A stretch of DNA of 46,168 nt, from contig NZ_QWKG01000032.1 of assembly GCF_009911595.1 (NCBI RefSeq), positions 1 to 46,168 of the forward strand, written 5' to 3'. This DNA is from Colidextribacter sp. OB.20. Its GTDB lineage: Bacteria; Bacillota; Clostridia; Oscillospirales; Oscillospiraceae. How positions within the stretch are numbered: the stretch's first letter is position 1; the number at the start of each line of letters is the position of its first letter. Under the pieces are notes generated by a model. It made no database searches. It was not told where the DNA came from and saw only the letters and a program-made list of their open reading frames with translations. Shown in pieces: positions 1 to 6,636 of this stretch. The position numbers and the translations under genes were made by a program.

Positions 1-107
1 CTCATCCGGATGGTTGGGGCTCCCGCTGCTGTGGCGGGGATAGCAAGGGTTGTTGCGAGGATTGCTGCCGTCAGTGCCGCAGTGGTGCGCTTTTTGATAC
101 TGGTCAT
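1..107 (-). CDS. Secreted protein, N-terminal fragment (runs off window)
   Basis: Only the first 35 codons are in the window. A strong ribosome-binding site (AGGAGG, on the minus strand near 115-120) precedes the ATG at 107. The peptide starts MTSIKKRTTAALTAAILA and continues into TLAIPATAAGAP, a textbook Sec signal peptide: basic n-region, hydrophobic Ala/Leu core and an A-x-A cleavage site. The mature protein is not visible, so the function is unknown. It lies at the distal end of the mobile element that precedes the first tRNA-Thr fragment, so it is probably cargo of that element. Confidence 0.6.
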   Translation of the reverse strand, partial: MTSIKKRTTAALTAAILATTLAIPATAAGAPTIRM

Positions 108-280
108 TTGCTTTTCCTCCTGATTTCTGTATTTTATAGGGCTTTCGCAAGCAAAACGATACCGAAATAGGAGGCGAAAGTCGATAGGGATAAACGGAGA
201 AATACAGAGGTGAAAAGCAAGCGAATTATACAGTGCTTCGTTGTGTTTGTAGGGTGCCTCTTCCGGAGCGTCAATCCTCC

Positions 281-407
281 TGACCATATAAACAGCCACA
301 GACAGATGTGGAACACGTGGAAACACTGTTTTCAAAGAGTGCAGAGAGTAAATGAAAAGGAGTAGAAACGGCTATAAACTATCAGAATTTGTCTAAAAAA
401 TCTTTGC
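281..407 (+). repeat. 127-bp direct repeat, copy 1
   Basis: This stretch matches 558-684 closely along its whole length. Shared blocks include TAAACAGCCACAGACAGA, CTGTTTTCAAAGAGTGC and AAACGGCTATAAAC, with about 20 scattered substitutions. No gene is seen here. The second copy abuts the tRNA-Thr fragment at 694, so these repeats probably belong to the right end of the preceding integrated element, as arm-site DNA or a relic of an earlier integration. Confidence 0.7.
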
Positions 408-557
408 AGACTTTATTGTAGACGGTGGTGCAATTCATTGCTTGAAATTCCCACTGAGTTGACAGTCGGCTTAGGTGGTCTGATTCAAATTTGACCACTT
501 TTTTGAGCTGGAACAACATTGCTTCAAGTCTGGAACTTCAAGTGCCGCAAGGATTTC
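408..557. other. Non-coding spacer between repeat copies
   Basis: No convincing gene lies in this stretch. A short segment near 470-500 contains GATTCAAATTTGACC, which resembles a tRNA T-arm. It could be a degenerate tRNA 3' fragment left by an older integration, but the rest of a tRNA is not recognisable. Confidence 0.3.
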
Positions 558-684
558 TGACCACATAAACAGCCACAGACAGACGTGGAACACATGGAAA
601 CGCTGTTTTCAAAGAGTGCCGGAAAGTAAATAAAAAAGAGCAAAAACGGCTATAAACAACCGAAAAATATGTAAAAAATTTTGC
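558..684 (+). repeat. 127-bp direct repeat, copy 2
   Basis: Second copy of the repeat at 281-407, ending about 10 bp before the tRNA-Thr 3' fragment at 694. Its position immediately inside an attachment site suggests the right-end arm region of the element that lies to the left of the window. Confidence 0.7.
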
Positions 685-693
685 TAGGCTGGT

Positions 694-737
694 TGGTAAG
701 GATGAGGTCCCCAGTTCAAATCTGGGTAGCAGCTCCA
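694..737 (+). other. att site 1: 44-bp 3' fragment of tRNA-Thr(GGT)
   Basis: The fragment begins in the anticodon loop (TTGGTAA, anticodon GGT when the preceding T is counted). It then reads the anticodon 3' stem GGATG, the variable loop, a complete T arm (CCCAG TTCAAAT CTGGG), the acceptor strand TAGCAGC, discriminator T and CCA. The 5' half of the tRNA is missing, so this is not a functional gene but the crossover segment left by an integrase at a tRNA-Thr 3' end. Identical 44-bp copies lie at 6474-6517 and 44776-44819. It separates the element to the left from element A. Confidence 0.85.
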
Positions 738-781
738 CAAAAACCGCTTAAATCGAAAGGTTTGGGCAGTTTTTATTTTGT

Positions 782-870
782 TTTTGCAACTTTTTGAGGC
801 GGCTTGAAAATCTCAAAAGACCTCGTTACCAGAAAAAAGGTCTTTTTGCAAAAGATTTTGCAATTTTAGA
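782..870 (+). repeat. Candidate arm-type sites of integrase A (left end)
   Basis: TTTTGCAA occurs three times (782-789, 844-851, 856-863). The last copy continues as TTTGCAATTTTAGA (857-870). A near match, TTTGCAATTTTTTAGA, sits just inside the other end of the element (6380-6395). Short repeats at both ends of a tyrosine-integrase element are the expected pattern of arm-binding sites. The sequence is AT-rich, so chance recurrence is possible. Confidence 0.45.
815..846 (-). terminator. Probable terminator of integrase A
   Basis: AAAAGACC (815-822) pairs with GGTCTTTT (839-846) across a 16-nt loop. On the minus strand the hairpin ends in a T-rich tail and lies about 100 bp beyond the integrase stop codon at 942. 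This fits an intrinsic terminator. Confidence 0.45.
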
Positions 871-941
871 AGGGTCCTAGAGGCTTCAAACCCTTGCGGC
901 ACAAGGCTTTCCGGGGTTGGTCCGCTGCAAATATCCTGCAA

Positions 942-2270
942 CTATGCAGAATAGGCCCGGTCAACGACTGCGGCGGCCTTGCTGATGGTCTCCCGACCCT
1001 TGACATAGTAGCGTAGGGTCATGGCTGAGGTGGTATGTCCTGCTGCCGCCTGGGCTAGCTTTATGTCCTTGGTCTGGTCGTACAAGTCAGTGAGTACGGT
1101 AGTACGGAAGCGAATAGGCGTGATGTTCTCGGAAAATCCCGTGTCCCGCTTGATACGATTACACATCTTCCGAACTTGGGTATAGGATAGAGGCCGTCTG
1201 CCGCCGAATACAAATTCATCCGCTTTGACTTGAGGAAGATGGGAAACAGCTAGAGCGGAGAGGCCAATAGTCCGGGCGCTGCTCCGGGTCTTGGTGTCCT
1301 TGACCTCGGGTTGGTTGCGGGTGGGATGGGTGACGGCCCTACAAATGTGTATCTCCCCGTTCTCCGGGTCAATGTCGGCCCCCTGTAACCCTAGCACCTC
1401 CTCCAGACGTAGGGGGTGTAGGGCCTGGATTGCCAGATAGGCCCGGTCTATAGGGTCTTGGATATCGTTGATATGCTGGACCAGGAAGCGCATTTGCTCC
1501 ACCGTATAGGGGGCAGTGGGTTGGCTGGCCTTGCCCGTGATTTTGATACGTTTGGAGCGCAGCGGGCTTTTTGTGATTATGCCATCCTCTACAGCTGCGT
1601 CCAGGATTTGATTTAAAACCATCTTAGTTTTGTCTTTGGAGGTCTTAGCCCCGGTCATGCCGTTAAAGAGCCGCTGCACATCATCGGTGGTGATATCTTC
1701 CACGGCTAGCCCATCAAAGGCGGGAAGCAAGTGGCAAGTCAGCTGCCGCTTGTAGGTGGTGGCCGTCACCGTCTCGATGTTGGGCTTGGAGTAGGTTTCA
1801 AACCAGGTTAAAGCGTAGTCGCTGAAAAGGTGCTTGCTAGGCTCCGGGGCGACGCTGGGGGCGTTCTGAGGGGCTACCAGCTTCAACAGCTTGTCAGCGT
1901 ATTCCTGCTCGGTGCTGGCCCTTATCCAGTGTTTAACGCCGTTTATGGTGACTGTACGGGTGATTTTTGCCATCTCAATCTCTCCTTGAAATGGCGCTAA
2001 ATCCCAATTTTTGCAGTTGTCAAGGTGCTGCGCCTCATGGCTGTCAGAGGCGGGCGTGCTTATCTCTACACCACTATTATAGCACAATTTACAGCTTTTT
2101 TCAATGAAATTCTCTAAAAACCTCCTTGGAATCAATATTTTTCCTGCGATTTGTGTAAAACCGATTGCTCCGACCTTTATGAAGCTGTCCACTTGGGCGG
2201 AGTCTGTCCGTAGTATTTGGGCAGCTTCTTGGACTGTAAGCAGGTCGGGCCAATGCTCTAGTAGGCTCAT
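942..2270 (-). CDS. int: Tyrosine integrase A with in-frame excisionase-like N-terminal extension
   Basis: The C-terminal part, starting MAKITRTVTING, is a phage-type tyrosine recombinase that would catalyse integration and excision of element A. An N-terminal arm/core-binding segment precedes a catalytic Arg in HPLRLEEVLGL, a second-box Arg in TPIRFRTT, His in AAAGHTT and the Tyr nucleophile in LRYYVK. The usual box-II His (HxxR) is Ile here. The first ~65 residues (LLTVQEAAQILRTD...) are an excisionase-like HTH in the same frame with no stop between. A strong internal start exists at 1973 (AAGGAGAG then ATG), giving a 343-residue integrase. A good promoter lies within the upstream part. The long frame may therefore be a real Xis-Int fusion, two products from nested starts, or an excisionase that lost its stop. 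It converges on the tRNA fragment at 694. Confidence 0.8.
   Translation of the reverse strand: MSLLEHWPDLLTVQEAAQILRTDSAQVDSFIKVGAIGFTQIAGKILIPRRFLENFIEKSCKLCYNSGVEISTPASDSHEAQHLDNCKNWDLAPFQGEIEMAKITRTVTINGVKHWIRASTEQEYADKLLKLVAPQNAPSVAPEPSKHLFSDYALTWFETYSKPNIETVTATTYKRQLTCHLLPAFDGLAVEDITTDDVQRLFNGMTGAKTSKDKTKMVLNQILDAAVEDGIITKSPLRSKRIKITGKASQPTAPYTVEQMRFLVQHINDIQDPIDRAYLAIQALHPLRLEEVLGLQGADIDPENGEIHICRAVTHPTRNQPEVKDTKTRSSARTIGLSALAVSHLPQVKADEFVFGGRRPLSYTQVRKMCNRIKRDTGFSENITPIRFRTTVLTDLYDQTKDIKLAQAAAGHTTSAMTLRYYVKGRETISKAAAVVDRAYSA
2076..2104 (-). promoter_or_regulatory. Internal promoter for integrase A
   Basis: On the minus strand TTGAAA (2104-2099) and TATAAT (2081-2076) are separated by 17 bp, close to a consensus sigma-A promoter. 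It lies inside the excisionase-like reading frame, about 100 bp upstream of the integrase start at 1973. It would let the integrase be made without the HTH segment. Confidence 0.6.
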
Positions 2271-2370
2271 TGTAACCTCTTTCCCTGGCGAGGTTACGCC
2301 GATGTGGGTTACTTTCTTGGGGGTTTCTTGGCGTTAGTGCCAGCTTTTAATTTTTTATTTTTAAAGGTGG

Positions 2371-2391
2371 CCCCCCTCTTTAAGAGGGGGG
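2371..2391 (-). terminator. Hairpin downstream of rep
   Basis: CCCCCCTCTT (2371-2380) and AAGAGGGGGG (2382-2391) form a near-perfect GC-rich palindrome just beyond the rep stop codon and before the excisionase/integrase frame. On the minus strand it is followed by an A/T-rich stretch rather than a clean U-run. It is a plausible terminator separating rep from int. Confidence 0.5.
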
Positions 2392-2427
2392 CAGATTAGT
2401 GCGCTCAGCTGGAAGCCGCAGCGTTTA

Positions 2428-3399
2428 CTATGACGCTTCCAAAGCTTCAGCTTTTTCTGCCTCAATCACCCAATCCGGGATGTTGGGCTTCTTGGGCGGT
2501 GGTTGGTCTGGATCAGTAGCAGCGGTTGGTAACTTGCCGTTTTTGTAGCTGCTAAGCTGCCACAAAATTCTTCTGTAGTCTTCTCCTGATACCTCTACAT
2601 ACTTTACATATCTTGACAGCAAAGCCCGGATTTTCTCCCGGGTCCTGCGTCCTAGCTGGTTAATCGTGCCGCACCCTTGCAGAACGGCATTGAGGATGAA
2701 CCGCTCGGTCTCCGTCGCTTTGAGCGTTTCATCAAAGCCTATCTGCAAATTATTCAGATAGTAGACGGTTGGGAAATTCGTCTGCTCATAGGGGGTTGAC
2801 GGGTCTAGTGTCAGCTCCAGCCGGGTAAGAGGGTAAGCTAGATTAGCTTCCACAGCTTTGTTATACAGCTTGACCCGTCCCACGGTGGAGGACTTCGCCC
2901 CTAGATATTGGGTCCACTCCTGGCCGTGTCTGCGCTCGATATAGGCCCGATTGTCCTTGACCAAGAACACGTCTTGACGCTGTACCGGAATATCGACCGC
3001 TAAGTCAAACCGCCTCACAGTCCGGTGCATTGGCCGGGTATTTGTTACCAGGTAGTCCAGAAGCAACTGGAAAACCTCATGCTCCGCTACCTTGTTCGGG
3101 TTGAAGTCCATCCGTACCCGGCCCCACTCAGGTTTGCGGCCATTAAGAACAGCACCCAGCCAAAAGCTGTTGCCATCCTGAAAGCGGATTGTGAACTGCT
3201 CCCTGAAACTGCCTGGGCGAAAGCTGTTCCAGTGTGTGACCTCTACGGCATGGCTGATGGGCAGCTTGTCCAGCAGAACCATAAGCTGGTCCCTTGCTGG
3301 TGGTGCCGATATGTAGAGGTCCATTACTATGTTATCTATTGACAATGTTAAATTGTCAGCTGCCGTTATGGGGTTATAGTGATGTAGTAATAGAATCAC
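2428..3399 (-). CDS. Replication initiation protein (rolling-circle Rep_trans-like)
   Basis: The protein resembles plasmid and ICE replication initiators of the Rep_trans type, which nick a double-strand origin for rolling-circle replication. Supporting features are the N-terminal LTLSIDNIVMDLYIS strand, RMDFNPNK, the RRFDLAVDIP strand and a Tyr-containing VKLYNKAVEANLAYPLTRLELTLDP segment, followed by a helical C-terminus. The open frame runs back to 3627, but its first ~76 residues are Pro/Arg/Gly-rich and overlap a terminator-like hairpin. I therefore place the start near the GTG at 3399, which directly abuts an AGGAGGGG (closer than ideal); the start is uncertain. It is the key replication gene of element A. 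The origin is not identified; candidates are the AT-rich region 4615-5041 and the palindrome at 6259. Confidence 0.7.
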   Translation of the reverse strand: MILLLHHYNPITAADNLTLSIDNIVMDLYISAPPARDQLMVLLDKLPISHAVEVTHWNSFRPGSFREQFTIRFQDGNSFWLGAVLNGRKPEWGRVRMDFNPNKVAEHEVFQLLLDYLVTNTRPMHRTVRRFDLAVDIPVQRQDVFLVKDNRAYIERRHGQEWTQYLGAKSSTVGRVKLYNKAVEANLAYPLTRLELTLDPSTPYEQTNFPTVYYLNNLQIGFDETLKATETERFILNAVLQGCGTINQLGRRTREKIRALLSRYVKYVEVSGEDYRRILWQLSSYKNGKLPTAATDPDQPPPKKPNIPDWVIEAEKAEALEAS

Positions 3400-3426
3400 C
3401 CCCTCCTCTGTATTATTGTACAAGAA

Positions 3427-3453
3427 ACAGGTCCTACTAGATGTGGGACCTGT
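3427..3453 (-). terminator. Terminator/attenuator hairpin ahead of rep
   Basis: ACAGGTCC (3427-3434) pairs perfectly with GGACCTGT (3446-3453) across an 11-nt loop, and the minus-strand RNA continues UUUCUUG. It lies between the upstream small genes and rep, about 30 bp before the rep ribosome-binding region. This is the position of an attenuator that could hold down Rep levels, as in many rolling-circle plasmids. Confidence 0.5.
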
Positions 3454-3590
3454 TCCATAGGGGCGGGGACGTTGCCCGCTGGCTTGGTGGCCCGGGCGGG
3501 CCGTCCTCCGCGCTCCGCTGCTCCGTCCTGGCCCTGGGTCCCCCACGCCGGGAGGCCGGGACAGGCCCGACACTCCCAGGGCGGGAATAG
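3454..3590. other. GC-rich spacer upstream of rep
   Basis: A very GC-rich, Pro/Gly/Arg-coding-looking stretch between the hypothetical gene at 3591 and the rep leader hairpin. Open frames here look like GC artefacts. It may contain a replication-control RNA or origin structure, but no specific element is recognisable. Confidence 0.3.
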
Positions 3591-3899
3591 TTAGATAGTG
3601 GTCACGGTCAGATAAACCGTTGACCAATTTTTAATAGGACCGGGATAGTCCGTAGCGTCGTAATAGTCAGCCTTGACGCTGCTGCGCTCGTTGTACTGCT
3701 GCATAGCAGTGCAAAACTCCCTTATGAAATTGTCCGGGTCCACATCGTCACGAATTTCCACTTGAAATTCATACAAACGGTGAGGACCGCAATTTTTAAT
3801 TGAGAAATCCGGGTTAAAATCTTCGATAAGGGAAATGGGGCCATGCAGCCCCATTTCCGCTAGTATCATTGCGACCCGATGATAGATCACCTGGTCCAA
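3591..3899 (-). CDS. Hypothetical protein (102 aa) of element A
   Basis: Small acidic protein starting MDQVIYHRVAMILAEMG, with no transmembrane segment or recognisable catalytic motif. The middle (RLYEFQVEIRDDVDPDNFI) and the end (WSTVYLTVTTI) look like beta strands with a helix between. It lies one base downstream of the next gene's stop codon (3901), in the same direction, so the two are almost certainly co-transcribed with rep. I do not recognise a family. Confidence 0.55.
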   Translation of the reverse strand: MDQVIYHRVAMILAEMGLHGPISLIEDFNPDFSIKNCGPHRLYEFQVEIRDDVDPDNFIREFCTAMQQYNERSSVKADYYDATDYPGPIKNWSTVYLTVTTI

Positions 3900-3900
3900 T

Positions 3901-4263
3901 TTACCAACCTCCGATAGTTAAAGTCAGGCCAATGTATCCGCCGAGTAACTGCTCGACACGGAGCAGCACCAGAGGGGGGACGCAATTCGCATAACAAGTT
4001 GCGTCTATCGCCTCCTGAATGGCTTTACCGAAAGCCATTTGGGAGCGGAACTGCTCGTTACGACGTTTCACCGCTACATAGTAGAGCGGTACACCGTTGG
4101 CAGTTACGTCCACGCCGTTAGGGACCGCCAGCTGTTCAGGCAGTCCAGGGGTCATCAGGCCCAGGGCGGCGGCGTGCTGCTGTAGCATACTCGCTACCAA
4201 AGCGAGAACGTCAGGATAGAAGGCAATCGCCATCATCAGCTGTTGATTTAATCTACTATTCAT
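3901..4263 (-). CDS. Hypothetical protein (120 aa) of element A
   Basis: The ATG at 4263 (MNSRLNQQLMMAIAFYP) has a GGAG eight bases upstream; a longer frame to 4278 is less likely. The sequence is mostly helical (VLALVASMLQQHAAALGLM, FGKAIQEAIDATCYANC). No membrane segment or motif gives a function. It sits between the small genes at 3591 and 4324 in a tight minus-strand run leading to rep, so it probably serves replication or maintenance of the small replicon. Confidence 0.55.
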   Translation of the reverse strand: MNSRLNQQLMMAIAFYPDVLALVASMLQQHAAALGLMTPGLPEQLAVPNGVDVTANGVPLYYVAVKRRNEQFRSQMAFGKAIQEAIDATCYANCVPPLVLLRVEQLLGGYIGLTLTIGGW

Positions 4264-4323
4264 AAATGCTCCTTTCATATTGAGCCCGGGCGGCCTCGGA
4301 CAGGGCGGCCCGGAGCAACGTGT

Positions 4324-4614
4324 CTAATCAATAACAATGTCGTCAACCAAACGCAAAGTAGCAACCTTGCCGTATTTATTGTAGTAAAGTTCAACAACTT
4401 GATTGACTGTCGGAACGAAGTCCAGTGCAGCTAGTTTAGCCGCACTCAGAAAAAAACGGTCTCCTTTCTCCCCCTCTCCACGTTGAGAGGAAATGGTCTC
4501 AGCGGTGTGAAAGGTGGTCCCGCTGATTCTTTGACCATCCTTGGCGATAAAATCGGTCGTTTCACGACCTATAATCCTAACTATGAAGTTCACCCCCTCT
4601 CTGAATATTTTCAC
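4324..4614 (-). CDS. Hypothetical small protein (96 aa) of element A
   Basis: Starts MKIFREGVNFIVRIIGR; a GTG/ATA-region start about 20 bases later, after AGAGAGGGGG, is also possible. The peptide is beta-rich (NFIVRIIGRETTDFIAKDGQRISGTTFH, VNQVVELYYNKYGKVATLRLVDD). That would be compatible with a small OB-like or nucleic-acid-binding fold, but this is only a secondary-structure impression. It is the first gene of the minus-strand run 4614-2428 and follows a long AT-rich intergenic region that probably holds its promoter. Confidence 0.5.
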   Translation of the reverse strand: MKIFREGVNFIVRIIGRETTDFIAKDGQRISGTTFHTAETISSQRGEGEKGDRFFLSAAKLAALDFVPTVNQVVELYYNKYGKVATLRLVDDIVID

Positions 4615-5041
4615 AAAAAAAGAAAAAACGACTGAAACACCAATAACCCCGCAAAAGCAGAGTTAAAAAAAGGTTTTTTTCAGCGTTTTATTAAAAGTCC
4701 TGGTATTAAATTTCACTCCAGTATTTACCAATCTCTGGAGCATAGCAATAATTGCAATCTTTTGTTTTTTTTAATCCCGTCAAAAGGTGTCCAAACTTTC
4801 GACAAAGTTATAATACCATAGTTATCGGAAAAAGTAAAGATAGCAGCATGGATTTTTTTGAAAAAAGTTTGAATAAAATGTAAATTTTGAGGTTGTAAAC
4901 CCTAAAAATAGTTGAAAAAACAAAAGTTTTCTTTTAAAATCATGTTTTACTTTTTGTAGCTGTATCATTAATTGGTATATTGATATTCGATATAAGAAAA
5001 GCAACGGATCATCCATTGCTTTTCTTTGCTCAATTAATAGA
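4615..5041. other. AT-rich intergenic region, candidate origin/control region
   Basis: About 430 bp of strongly AT-rich DNA between the lipoprotein gene and the replication genes. It has long T and A runs and an imperfect inverted repeat, CTCCAG...CTGGAG, near 4716-4740. It includes a 75-codon open frame (4822-5049, minus) of Phe/Leu/Lys-rich low complexity that I regard as spurious. Position and composition would suit a replication origin, or the promoter of the 4614-2428 gene run. Confidence 0.35.
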
Positions 5042-5788
5042 TTAACCACCCATACTTATGCCTGCCCAACTTTCAGTATGCAATTTTGATGACTCGTTAG
5101 CTGCCTCATATGTCTTTTTTGCTAATTCTTGTTCCTCAGCAGTTTGAGGGGGTGCTCCATTTGTTGTTGTGCCGTCATAGGATACTGGTAGGGTAATACC
5201 TAATGCAGGGTAATACTTTCCGCCCTTTCCATTTAACACATAATCACCTAAATCATCATGTCCATCTATCTTTTGTGTGCCGAGGCCTCCTGCTTGGATG
5301 GTTCCGGTTACAGCTTCTGATGCTCTGCGAGCCTCTTCGAGGTCTGCTTGTTTCTGTTCTTCGGTGCGAGTATCTATGACAACATTTGAATAATCGTTTT
5401 CCCATGGATTGTAGCCAGGGGTGGGGCCTTGGGGGTCTTGCTGACCTCCACCAGATGGCTGAGTCTGCTGCTCGACAGGCTCTTGCTGTGCAGGCGGCGG
5501 GGAAACAGGCTCCTGGGACTGCTCCGGGGTTGTATCTGCTGGCGGCTCTGCCGCTCCGCTCTCCGGGTTACCCTCCTTAACCTCCACAGGCTCCGTGGGT
5601 TCTGTCTGCTTTGGCTCCTCCTGCGGGGCTGCTTCAACTGGTGGCGTGGTTGGCTCTGTGCTGACAGGTTCCGTCTGCTGAATCTCTGGCTCCTGCGGCT
5701 CTGCGGGCTGGTCCGCCTGGGGCTTGTGACAAGCAGCCAATGACAAGAGCAAGGCCAGAGATAGGGTATAGATAAGCGCCTTTTTCAT
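5042..5788 (-). CDS. Secreted lipoprotein with Pro/Glu/Gln/Thr-rich spacer
   Basis: The ATG at 5788 is preceded by AGGAGG. The N-terminus MKKALIYTLSLALLL followed by SLAAC is a lipoprotein signal with Cys21 as the lipid-anchor residue. Residues ~22-130 are a low-complexity spacer rich in P, E, Q and T, likely an extended wall-spanning stalk. Residues ~135-248 form a compact C-terminal region (YNPWENDYSNVVIDTRTEEQ... through SWAGISMGG) that I cannot assign. It is cargo of element A, transcribed in the same direction as rep but separated by ~430 AT-rich bases. Surface exclusion or surface modification is possible but not shown. Confidence 0.7.
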   Translation of the reverse strand: MKKALIYTLSLALLLSLAACHKPQADQPAEPQEPEIQQTEPVSTEPTTPPVEAAPQEEPKQTEPTEPVEVKEGNPESGAAEPPADTTPEQSQEPVSPPPAQQEPVEQQTQPSGGGQQDPQGPTPGYNPWENDYSNVVIDTRTEEQKQADLEEARRASEAVTGTIQAGGLGTQKIDGHDDLGDYVLNGKGGKYYPALGITLPVSYDGTTTNGAPPQTAEEQELAKKTYEAANESSKLHTESWAGISMGG

Positions 5789-6473
5789 AGTGTGTTCTCC
5801 TCCTATACGGTTTTTCATGCCTCAACGGTCCGGCCCTTGGGGGTGGGTTCTTCCCGTCCCCCGTGGGCTTTGCTCGGGACCGCCGAGACAACAAAAGCGG
5901 CGCAGGGTTTGCAATTTATCCCTACACCGCCGAAAGCTAAACACACATTCCCATTTTTCACGCTTGATTAAGCCATCAATATTTGATAAAATGGGTGCGG
6001 CGCAAGTTTCTTGCTGTGTGGGAGGTCGGTTCTCCTGCATAAGGCCGAGGAGGGTTGCCGCCCTCCTTGGCCTGCCTTATATGCTTCTGCTGTCTCTCGT
6101 GAATATTCTACACTAAACGGGAAAATAGTGCAAGGAATTTTTTGTTTTGAAAGTGGCGTTGTGAGTGTGTCGGCGGCTGGGTGGCCCGCCACGGCTGAGG
6201 CCGGGGTGCGTCTCGGCGGCTGGGCGCAAGGCGGGGTTAAAGGTTTGGTACGGCTATCGCAATTCTATGAATTGCTGACGCCTCTGACGCCTGCGGGCGT
6301 GGGACGGGGGGACGAGAGGAAAATTGCCGGGGTGGTGTTACAGATAGCAGCCCCCCGCCCCTGTGCGGTTACTGGCACCTTTGCAATTTTTTAGACGCTG
6401 CAAAAGTGGGATTATGCGCCGATTTTTTATATTTTTGTCCTGCTTTTGGCTGAAAATGTTCGTTTTGCTCCTC
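5789..6473. other. GC-rich non-coding right end of element A, with palindrome
   Basis: About 685 bp with no convincing gene. It holds a 7-bp inverted repeat GCAATTC-TAT-GAATTGC (6259-6275), a GC-rich structured stretch (6160-6360), and TTTGCAATTTTTTAGA (6380-6395), which matches the proposed left arm site of integrase A. The palindrome in a structured non-coding region is a candidate rolling-circle nick site or oriT. Open frames on either strand look like GC artefacts. Confidence 0.4.
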
Positions 6474-6517
6474 TGGTAAGGATGAGGTCCCCAGTTCAAA
6501 TCTGGGTAGCAGCTCCA
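6474..6517 (+). other. att site 2: 44-bp 3' fragment of tRNA-Thr(GGT)
   Basis: Identical over 44 bp to the copies at 694 and 44776: anticodon 3' stem, full T arm, acceptor strand and CCA, without the 5' half of the tRNA. It is the junction between element A (left) and element B (right), that is attR of A and attL of B in a tandem array. Confidence 0.85.
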
Positions 6518-6521
6518 CTCA

Positions 6522-6556
6522 AACCCGTTGTCCCGTAAGGGATAGCGGGTTTTTAC
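6522..6556 (+). terminator. tRNA-type terminator following att 2
   Basis: AACCCG (6522-6527) pairs with CGGGTT (6546-6551), with an inner TCCC/GGGA stem and GTAA loop, followed by a T-run. The same hairpin, with one loop change, follows att site 3 (44824-44856). It therefore belongs to the attachment-site side carried by these elements and probably terminates the restored tRNA. Confidence 0.65.
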
Positions 6557-6587
6557 TTTTTACCTAAAGAAGAAACTACCTGGCAGG

Positions 6588-6609
6588 AAACCCATACAGA
6601 AACCCATAC
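6588..6609 (+). repeat. Arm-type sites of integrase B, left end
   Basis: AAACCCATAC occurs twice with a 12-bp period (6588-6597, 6600-6609), just before the integrase stop. The same decamer occurs twice more at 44613-44622 and 44624-44633, and a variant with GCCCATAC ends at 44654, immediately inside att site 3. Direct repeats at both ends of the segment are the signature expected of integrase arm-binding sites. They define the two ends of element B. Confidence 0.65.
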
Positions 6610-6636
6610 CAACAGGTTTTTAGGGATCAATTCATA

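Noticed and set aside
281-684. CRISPR array
   Set aside because: Only two long repeats with 150 bp between them, no short regular spacers and no cas genes in the window.
694-737. A functional tRNA-Thr gene
   Set aside because: Only the anticodon 3' side, T arm and acceptor end are present in all three copies; the D arm and 5' acceptor strand are missing.
538-738. A 66-codon minus-strand frame reading MELLPRFELGTSSLPT
   Set aside because: This is the conceptual translation of the tRNA-Thr fragment and adjacent repeat, a familiar spurious peptide.
4822-5049. A 75-codon AT-rich minus-strand gene
   Set aside because: Low-complexity Phe/Leu/Lys composition, no ribosome-binding site and overlap with the lipoprotein 3' end.
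5822-6394. Several 70-130 codon frames in the right end of element A
   Set aside because: They overlap each other on both strands in GC-rich DNA and none has a start signal or family-like sequence.
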